This document shows, piece after piece, positions 57,083 through 64,000 of a stretch of 64,000 bases of DNA (positions are counted from its first letter, which is position 1; each line of letters starts with the position of its first letter). The notes under the pieces were generated by a model. The model was given only the letters and a program-made list of their open reading frames with translations. It was not told where the DNA came from and did not search any database. The translations under genes and the position numbers were made by a program. Source of the DNA: Tubiluchus corallicola (lineage: Eukaryota; Priapulida; Priapulimorpha; Priapulimorphida; Tubiluchidae); the NCBI GenBank assembly GCA_030141605.1, contig JAQGDQ010000291.1:229071-293070 (forward strand), read 5' to 3'.

Positions 57083-58744
57083 TTAGCTATTGTAACCTTG
57101 GTGTTTGTTGCTAGGCTGCTGTTTACCTAGATAGCCAAAGCCATTAGGCTCAAAATAGATGACATCGTTTCTTGTCTTTTCTTCGGGTACTTGTATTTCT
57201 GTGATCTGTTCCATAAATTCTCCTCCTGCAATGACTGGTTCTGGGCGCGCTGTTATTGTTGGGAGTGGTGGTAACCTGGTTGCCAAAGTGGGCAGTGGTC
57301 TTGTTGCCCTTGTGGGTGGAGGCCTAGTCGCCCTTGTTGGTGGCCTGGTTGCCCTTGTGGGTGGAGGTCTAGTTGCTCTTGTTGGTGGCCTGGTTGCCCT
57401 TGTGGGTGGAGGCGGAGTCGCTCTTGTTGGTGGCCTGGTTGCCCTTGTGGGTGGAGGTCTAGTTGCTCTTGTTGGTGGCCTGGTTGCCCTTGTGGGTGGA
57501 GGCGGAGTCGCTCTTGTTGGTGGCCTGGTTGCCCTTGTGGGAGGAGGTCTGGTTGCTCTTGTGGGTGGAGGTCTAGTCGCTCTCGTTGGTGGTCTGGTTG
57601 CCCTTGTGGGTGGAGGTCTAGTTGCTCTTGTTGGTGGCCTTGTTGCCCTTGTGGGAGGAGGTCTAGTTGCTCTTGTAAACGGCCTAGTTACTCTTGTGGG
57701 AGGAGGTCTAGTTGCTCTTGTTGGTGGCCTTGTTGCCCTTGTGGGAGGAGGTCTAGTTGCTGTTGTAAACGGCCTAGTTACCCTTGTGGGTGGCGGCCTC
57801 GTTGTTCTTATTATTGGTCTAGTTACTGGAACTCTTGTGATTCTAACTGGAAGTGGACTAGTTGCACCTGGCTCCTGTGAAAGGTAACCTTTATGCTTGA
57901 AACTATCTTCCTGTTTATAAAGTCGGTTATACTGATCTTCATCTACTAACCGAATTTTACCTGGAATTGGTCGCTCGCGCTGTTCTTCAATATTAAATGC
58001 AAACTCTGTAGTTGGGGCCTCAGTTGTTCGAGGAGAAGTAGGTGCTATTGTGGTTCTTCTGAAAAAACGTCTTGTTGTAGGTGCCATTGTTGTTCTTGGC
58101 GGCAACGTTGTTGCTAATGTGGTCCTTCTAAAGAAAGGTCTCCTTGTTGTAGGTGCCATTGTTGTTCTTGGTGGCTGAGTTGTTAGTAATGTGGTCCTCC
58201 TAAAGAAGGGTCTCCTTGTTGTGGGTGCCATTGTAGTTCTTGGTGGCTGAGTTGTTAGTAATGTGGTCCTCCTAAAGAAGGGCCGTCTCGTTGTAGGAGC
58301 CATTGTAGTTCTTGGCGGCTGAGTTGTTAGTAATGTGGTCCTCCTAAAGAAGGGCCGTCTCGTTGTAGGAGCCATTGTAGTTCTTGGTGGCTGAGTTGTT
58401 AGTAATGTGGTCCTCCTAAAGAAGGGCCGTCTCGTTGTAGGAGCCATTGTAGTTCTTGGTGGCTGAGTTGTTAGTAATGTGGTCCTCCTAAAGAAGGGCC
58501 GTCCCGTTGTAGGAGCCGTTGTAGTTCTTGGTGGTAATGTGGTCCTTCTGAAAAAGCGCTCCCTTGTAGTTGGCGCGATCGTGGTAAGAGCACGTCTCGT
58601 CGTAGACGTGAGACGAACTGGCAAAGGTGGCTGAGGTGGTTCATCATCGTCAGTCTGAGTGATGTAACCGCCATGTTTTCTGCTAAATTCTTGCTTGTAC
58701 AGTACATTATATTGACTTCCTGGGATTTCTTGAGTGTTAACCAA
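57083..58744 (-). CDS. Large last exon of a Pro/Thr/Arg-rich, mucin-like extracellular protein
   Basis: Minus-strand open exon of 554 codons including TAA, starting after a strong acceptor (run of T then CAG at 58745) in phase 0; upstream exon(s) not identified. Order: unit 1 with QYNVLYKQEFSRKHGGY (about aa 11-27); about seven 24-aa repeats with TTMAPTTRRPFFRRTT and LLTTQPPR; unit 2 with QYNRLYKQEDSFKHKGY; a long RATRPPPT/RATRPPT array; and a C-terminus with EQITEIQVPEEK, FGYLGKQQPSNKHQGY. A motif of Tyr, Lys and KHxGY thus occurs three times, between low-complexity Pro/Thr arms expected to be O-glycosylated. No domain recognised; an extracellular matrix or mucin role is inference. Repeats are in frame, implying selection on the protein. 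Confidence 0.78.
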   Translation of the reverse strand: MVNTQEIPGSQYNVLYKQEFSRKHGGYITQTDDDEPPQPPLPVRLTSTTRRALTTIAPTTRERFFRRTTLPPRTTTAPTTGRPFFRRTTLLTTQPPRTTMAPTTRRPFFRRTTLLTTQPPRTTMAPTTRRPFFRRTTLLTTQPPRTTMAPTTRRPFFRRTTLLTTQPPRTTMAPTTRRPFFRRTTLLTTQPPRTTMAPTTRRPFFRRTTLATTLPPRTTMAPTTRRFFRRTTIAPTSPRTTEAPTTEFAFNIEEQRERPIPGKIRLVDEDQYNRLYKQEDSFKHKGYLSQEPGATSPLPVRITRVPVTRPIIRTTRPPPTRVTRPFTTATRPPPTRATRPPTRATRPPPTRVTRPFTRATRPPPTRATRPPTRATRPPPTRATRPPTRATRPPPTRATRPPPTRATRPPTRATPPPPTRATRPPTRATRPPPTRATRPPTRATPPPPTRATRPPTRATRPPPTRATRPPTRATRPPPTRATRPLPTLATRLPPLPTITARPEPVIAGGEFMEQITEIQVPEEKTRNDVIYFEPNGFGYLGKQQPSNKHQGYNS

Positions 58745-58817
58745 CTGAAAAAAAAAACAATTGAACGTTTTCAAGTTTATAGTTTATGTAATTTCATTCG
58801 TTCCACATGTCAAAGTA

Positions 58818-59157
58818 ATTGCAATATATATATATATATATTGTATTGTATTGTATTGTATTGTATTGTATTGTATTGTATTGTATTGTATTGTATTGTA
58901 TTGTATTGTATTGTATTGTATTGTATTGTATTGCATTGCATTGCATTGCATTGCATTGCATTGCATTGCATTGCATTGCATTGCATTGCATTGCATTGCA
59001 TTGCATTGCATTGCATTGCATTGCATTGCATTGCATTGTATTGTATTGTATTACATTGCATTGCACTGCACTGCACTGTATTGCACTGCACTGCATTGCA
59101 TTACATTACATTGCATTGCATTGCATTGCATTGCATTGCATTACATTACATTATACA
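58818..59157 (+). repeat. (AT)n, (ATTGT)n and (ATTGC)n array
   Basis: A short (TA)n precedes a pentanucleotide array. Its left third is pure TTGTA, its middle pure TTGCA, and its right part mixes CTGCA and TTACA. It lies in the intron before the Pro/Thr-rich exon and opens spurious frames in all directions. Confidence 0.97.
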
Positions 59158-59890
59158 ATAGCATGTGACATTCCAAACAGCAGGCCTGTATATTTACGGT
59201 GCAAGTGGTATAGCAAGTCACGTGATGTGCAAAAGCATAACATACAAGTGAAGCTGACGACAGATAAGAGATTCGCAGCGAGGACGGAGATGGTAATGCA
59301 GTAACACGTAAAGTTCTTACCTTAACATTAACTAGTGTATGGGCTGCTACTATAACAGGTGTACTAACATATGTACTAGCAATACACAGATACAATGCAA
59401 CAAAGGATGATCATGTCCCGCACACATAAAATCGTCACAACGATATTAACTAGCATTGTAGAAATTGCGAATACAACAGTTTATCAACAGACAGGTTTCT
59501 GAATAGATGTTAAGAAAAAAAAGCATTTGTCATATCTATTAAAAGCAAAATAACTATGTGTGAAAACCTTGTCCGCAACACAGCGTGGGTGAATATTTAA
59601 CAAACGAGCAAATATCATACATCGTGGTACGATTAGCTTTGACTAAATTTCGTGGACGAGTTGTGTCTGTAAATGTGCTCGGATATGAATGATAATCAGA
59701 TTAAGAACATACGAATTATTACAACTTTTATGATAAACCTTCGGCTTTTTAATTATTATTTTCAAAAGATTAAAACTGTTCAGTTTGTGCAGACTCGCGT
59801 TTCTAGTTTAAGCTTTCGATTAATTGTTACAAGCTATAGACTATATATATATATAGACTATATTACGCTATAGCGTAAGAAAATACAGAT
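59158..59890 (-). other. Upstream intron of the Pro/Thr-rich gene, possible signal-peptide exon unresolved
   Basis: A minus-strand donor GTTAAG/GTAAGA lies at about 59320, preceded by an open stretch. An ATG near 59414 reads MIILCCIVSVYC like a leader, but meets TAG before the donor in that frame. A first exon here is therefore plausible but not demonstrable. A near-palindrome of TATAGACTATA elements sits at about 59837-59875 next to the satellite. Confidence 0.25.
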
Positions 59891-62720
59891 GAGAAACTAG
59901 AAATTTAAGTTTGGACATTTTGCCTAGTGAACGAGAAACTAGAAATTTAAGCTTGGACATTTTGCCTAGTGAACAAGAAACTAGAAATTTAAGCTTGGAC
60001 ATTTTGCCTAGTGAACGAGAAACTAGAAATTTAAGCTTGGACATTTTGCCTAGTGAACGAGAAACTAGAAATTTAAGCTTGGACATTTTGCCTAGTGAAC
60101 GAGAAACTAGAAATTTAAGCTTGGACATTTTGCCTAGTGAACGAGAAACTAGAAATTTAAGCTTGGACATTTTGCCTAGTGAACGAGAAACTAGAAATTT
60201 AAGCTTGGACATCTTGCCTAGTCAACGAGAAACTAGAAATTTAAGCTTGGACGTTTTGCCTAGTCAACGAGAAACTAGAAAGTTAAGCTTGGACATTTTG
60301 CCTAGTCAACGAGAAACTAGAAAGTTAAGCTTGGACGTTTTGCCTAGTGAACGACAAACTAGAAATTTAAGTTTGGACATCTTGCCTAGTCAACGACAAA
60401 CTAGAAATTTAAGCTTGGACGTTTTGCCTAGTGAACGACAAACTAGAAATTTAAGCTTGAACATTTTGCCTAGTGAACGACAAACTAGAAATTTAAGTTT
60501 GGACGTTTTGCCTAGTGAACGACAAACTAGAAATTTAAGCTTGGACGTCTTGCCTAGTGAACGACAAACTAGAAATTTAAGCTTGAACATTTTGCCTAGT
60601 GAACGAGAAACTAGAAATTTAAGCTTGGACATTTTGCTCAGTGAACGAGAAACTAGAAATTTAAGTTCGGACATTTTGCTCAGTGAACGGGAAACTAGAA
60701 ATTTGAGCTTGGACATTTTGCCCAGTGAACGAGAAACTAGAAATTTAAGTTCGGACATTTTGCCTAGTGAACAAGAAACTAGAAATTTAAGCTTGGACAT
60801 TTTGCCTAGTGAACGAGAAACTAGAAATTTAAGCTTGGACATTTTGCCTAGTGAACGAGAAACTAGAAATTTAAGCTTGGACATTTTGCCTAGTGAACGA
60901 GAAACTAGAAATTTAAGCTTGGACATCTTGCCTAGTCAACGAGAAACTAGAAATTTAAGCTTGGACGTTTTGCCTAGTCAACGAGAAACTAGAAAGTTAA
61001 GCTTGGACATTTTGCCTAGTGAACGAGAAACTAGAAATTTAAGCTTGGACGTTTTGCCTAGTGAACGAGAAACTAGAAATTTAAGCTTGGACGTTTTGCC
61101 TAGTGAACGACAAACAAACTAGAAATTTAAACTTGGACATCTTGCCTAGTCAACGACAAACTGGAAATTTAAGCTTGGACGTTTTGCCTAGTGAACGACA
61201 AACTAGAAATTTAAGCTTGAACATTTTGCCTAGTGAACGAGAAACTAGAAATTTAAGCTTGGACATTTTGCTCAGTGAACGAGAAACTAGAAATTTAAGC
61301 TTGGACGTTTTGCCTAGTGAACGACAAACTAGAAATTTAAGCTTGGACGTTTTGCCTAGTGAACGACAAACTAGAAATTTAAGCTTGAACATTTTGCCTA
61401 GTGAACGACAAACTAGAAATTTAAGCTTGGACATTTTGCCTAGTGAACGACAAACTAGAAATTTAAGCTTGGACATTTTGCCTAGTAAACGAGAAACTAG
61501 AAATTTAAGCTTGGACATTTTGCCCAGTGAACGAGAAACTAGAAATTTAAGTTCGGACATTTTGCCTAGTGAACGAGAAACTAGAAATTTAAGCTTGGAC
61601 ATTTTGCCTAGTGAACGAGAAACTAGAAATTTAAGCTTGGACATTTTGCCTAGTAAACGAGAAACTAGAAATTTAAGCTTGGACATTTTGCCCAGTGAAC
61701 GAGAAACTAGAAATTTAAGTTCGGACATTTTGCCTAGTGAACGAGAAACTAGAAATTTAAGCTTGGACATTTTGCCTAGTAAACGAGAAACTAGAAATTT
61801 AAGCTTGGACATTTTGCCTAGTAAACGAGAAACTAGAAATTTAAGCTTGGACATTTTGCCTAGTGAACGAGAAACTAGAAATTTAAGTTCGGACATTTTG
61901 CCTAGTGAACGAGAAACTAGAAATTTAAGCTTGGACATTTTGCCTACTAAACGAGAAACTAGAAATTTAAGCTTGGACATTTTGCCTAGTAAACGAGAAA
62001 CTAGAAATTTAAGCTTGGACATTTTGCCCAGTGAACGAGAAACTAGAAATTTAAGCTTGGACATTTTGCCTAGTGAACGAGAAACTAGAAATTTAAGCTT
62101 GGACATTTTGCCTAGTGAACGACAAACTAGAAATTTAAGCTTGGACATTTTGCCTAGTAAACGAGAAACTAGAAATTTAAGCTTGGACATTTTGCCCAGT
62201 GAACGAGAAACTAGAACTTTAAGTTCGGACATTTTGCCTAGTGAACGAGAAACTAGAAATTTAAGCTTGGACATTTTGCCTACTAAACGAGAAACTAGAA
62301 ATTTAAGCTTGGACATTTTGCCTAGTAAACGAGAAACTAGAAATTTAAGCTTGGACATTTTGCCCAGTGAACGAGAAACTAGAACTTTAAGTTCGGACAT
62401 TTTGCCTAGTGAACGAGAAACTAGAAATTTAAGCTTGGACATTTTGCCTACTAAACGAGAAACTAGAAATTTAAGCTTGGACATTTTGCCTAGTAAACGA
62501 GAAACTAGAAATTTAAGCTTGGACATTTTGCCCAGTGAACGAGAAACTAGAACTTTAAGTTCGGACGTTTTGCCTAGTGAACGACAAACTAGAAATTTAA
62601 GCTTGGACATTTTGCCTAGTGAACGACAAACTAGAAATTTAAGCTTGGACATTTTGCCCAGTGAACGAGAAACTAGAAATTTAAGCTTGGACATTTTGCC
62701 TAGTGAACGAGACAATTTAG
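59891..62720 (+). repeat. 42-bp satellite, about 67 copies, open on both strands, with higher-order structure
   Basis: Unit GAACGAGAAACTAGAAATTT plus AAGCTTGGACATTTTGCCTA plus GT. Plus strand reads ERETRNLSLDILPS; minus strand reads SKLKFLVSRSLGKM. Only one frame-breaking event was seen in 2.8 kb, a 4-base duplication (CAAACAAACTAG) near 61112. Higher-order repeats: a 19-unit block of 798 bases (marker GAACAAG at 59971 and 60769) and a 4-unit block of 168 bases (marker CTAGAACTTT at 62211, 62379 and 62547). No start or splice context, so classed as satellite. Confidence 0.95.
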
Positions 62721-63162
62721 AAGCACCTGGTTGAATGTACTCACTCCATGAAGGATTTTGTTCAATCTGGTTGAATCCTAAGAAAGAAAATGATCTAACT
62801 TGATCTACATTAGTAATTGCTCTGGTTTTAAACCATCTATAATTACATCTAGTTCAGCCATATTACTGCTATGTTGGGTGTAAAATATCATGATTTTAGC
62901 CTTTTTGACATTTAAGGAATGTAACATTTCCTAAAAGCACAATTAGCGCCATTAATTAACTTGCATAACTGGTGAGCCTTGCTCATCTGCCTGTTTGGAT
63001 GTTTGCTAAATAGTTATAGAAATAGAGGTACAGAGTGATTTTAGCTCGGAAAGTAAGAATTTTCAACATGTATTGTAAAAAATGTTTGCATATAGCAAAG
63101 CTTCATCCACCCTTTAAATTTTAGCATCGAACTGTGGCAATAGAAGCAAGAGTTCATCACCA
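62721..63162. other. Unique DNA between the satellite and the inverted gene copy
   Basis: AT-rich, non-coding. It contains the distal breakpoint of the inverted duplication at its right edge. Confidence 0.45.
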
Positions 63163-63503
63163 CTACAACAAGAGCGACTCCGCCTCCACCCACAAAGGCA
63201 ACCAGGCCACCAACAAGAGCAACTAGACCTCCACCCACAAGGGCAACCAGGCCACCAACAAGGGCGACTAGGCCTCCACCACAAGGGCAACCACTGCCCA
63301 CTTTGGCAACCAGGTTACCACCACTCCCAACAATAACAGCGCGCCCAGAACCAGTCATTGCAGGAGAATTTATGGAACAGATCACAGAAATACAAGTACC
63401 CGAAGAAAAGACAAGAAACGATGTCGTCTATTTTGAGCCTAATGGCTTTGGCTATCTAGGTAAACAGCAGCCTAGCAACAAACACCAAGGTTACAATAGC
63501 TAA
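63163..63503 (+). pseudogene. Inverted partial copy of the Pro/Thr-rich gene 3' end
   Basis: Plus-strand copy of the reverse complement of 57083-57430, with the same stop and the same 3' flank running into MITE copy E. Differences: single substitutions (CACAAAGGC for CACAAGGGC), a one-base loss followed by a five-base loss in the RATRPPP tract that shifts and then restores frame, and an in-frame three-base deletion just before EFMEQITE. An in-frame TAG about 35 bases upstream of the breakpoint and no acceptor or start mean it cannot encode the full protein. It could still be a terminal exon if spliced to something upstream. Confidence 0.85.
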
Positions 63504-63579
63504 ACGACATGTATTCCTAGATGATAGCTTAAGTAAAACAGCTGGGTAAATTAACCAGTACTCGTAGAAATGAGTGAAA
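63504..63579 (+). repeat. Flank shared by the two arms of the inverted duplication
   Basis: Nearly identical to the reverse complement of 57007-57082, joining the pseudogene to MITE copy E exactly as in the original locus. Confidence 0.9.
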
Positions 63580-64000
63580 TTAAAGGAAAGGACACGTCAT
63601 TTAGCATGTTGTGTTTATTTTACTACCATCACTTAAATTTAGAAAACATAAAGAAATTTGCAAAAACTGTCAAACGCTTGAAGTTAATTTATACAGCCCA
63701 CTGCATAGAAATTTTCAGGCGTAACCGCCATTCACTTGAAAATCATGACGTAACTGGTGGACCTCGTGACTTTTCGTTAGCGCATTGTAGCTTTCCGTAA
63801 GCACCCACGCTTCATGAGCTAATTCATATTTCTGCACTTTACCTAGTGTTCATACAAAAATATCACAAAATTAGCTGTCTAATTTTTTGCAAAAGCTTCT
63901 TATTTGCTTTTCAGTCGACAAATGACATCATTGGTGGAAACTTTGACGTTTAAAATAAGAGCGTTCAAGCGTGAAATAATCGCGATTTTAAAACTTCTTG
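63580..64000 (+). mobile_element. TTAA-flanked MITE, copy E (runs off the window)
   Basis: Left end TTAAAGGAAAGGACACGTC. Near-identical to copy D in inverse orientation through the last base of the window. The CRE-like site is TGACATCA, as in copy D, rather than the TGACGTCA of copies A and B, showing D and E share a recent ancestor. Confidence 0.85.

Noticed and set aside
57159-57887. Plus-strand Gly/Val/Leu-rich open frame of 242 codons
   Set aside because: Antisense shadow of the RATRPPPT repeat region of the minus-strand Pro/Thr-rich exon.
58673-59304. Cys/Ile/Leu/Val and Gln/Cys/Asn repeat open frames
   Set aside because: Readings of the ATTGT/ATTGC pentanucleotide array.
59911-62734. 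Long plus-strand open frames of 403 and 543 codons, and a 521-codon minus-strand frame
   Set aside because: Tandem 42-bp satellite with a unit divisible by three; open on both strands and without gene signals.

Overview
This is animal nuclear DNA. The genes are split by long GT-AG introns and are single and spaced, with no operons. There is a tRNA-derived SINE, a family of short inverted-repeat transposons, and a very heavy load of mini- and microsatellites, mostly in introns. The encoded ATOS and HDHD2 proteins are close to the vertebrate orthologs, and a secreted tectonin-repeat protein is present. I read this as a slowly evolving invertebrate (for example a cnidarian, lophotrochozoan or deuterostome invertebrate). 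The phylum cannot be fixed from the window alone.

Layout. 1-11001: upstream non-coding DNA, with one arm of a dispersed repeat at the left edge, a TTAA-flanked MITE and a 74-bp satellite that grew from that MITE's end. 11002-29459 (+): a complete 12-exon ATOS (FAM214/atossa) gene, 1182 codons plus stop, with introns carrying 54-, 69-, 4-, 28- and 57-bp tandem arrays. 32963-38421 (-): a complete 6-exon HDHD2-like HAD hydrolase gene (262 aa), tail to tail with ATOS. 39.3-40.5 kb: a decayed LINE-like reverse-transcriptase fragment. 42.6-44.4 kb: a 1.8-kb pentanucleotide array. 44958-54987 (+): a complete 10-exon gene for a secreted protein of 562 aa made of 12 tectonin repeats arranged as four triads. 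57083-58744 (-): the large last exon of a secreted-looking Pro/Thr/Arg-rich protein. 59.9-62.7 kb: a 42-bp satellite open on both strands. 63163-64000 (+): an inverted, partial, damaged copy of the 3' end of the Pro/Thr-rich gene together with its neighbouring MITE.

The three full gene models were built by hand from splice sites. Every exon junction keeps phase and each model closes on a stop codon, which is strong internal support. The genes do not form an obvious pathway: ATOS is a nuclear regulator, HDHD2 a cytosolic HAD-fold protein, the tectonin protein a probable secreted lectin, and the Pro/Thr-rich protein a probable extracellular matrix or mucin-like product. Most long open frames outside these genes are artefacts of tandem arrays whose unit length is a multiple of three.
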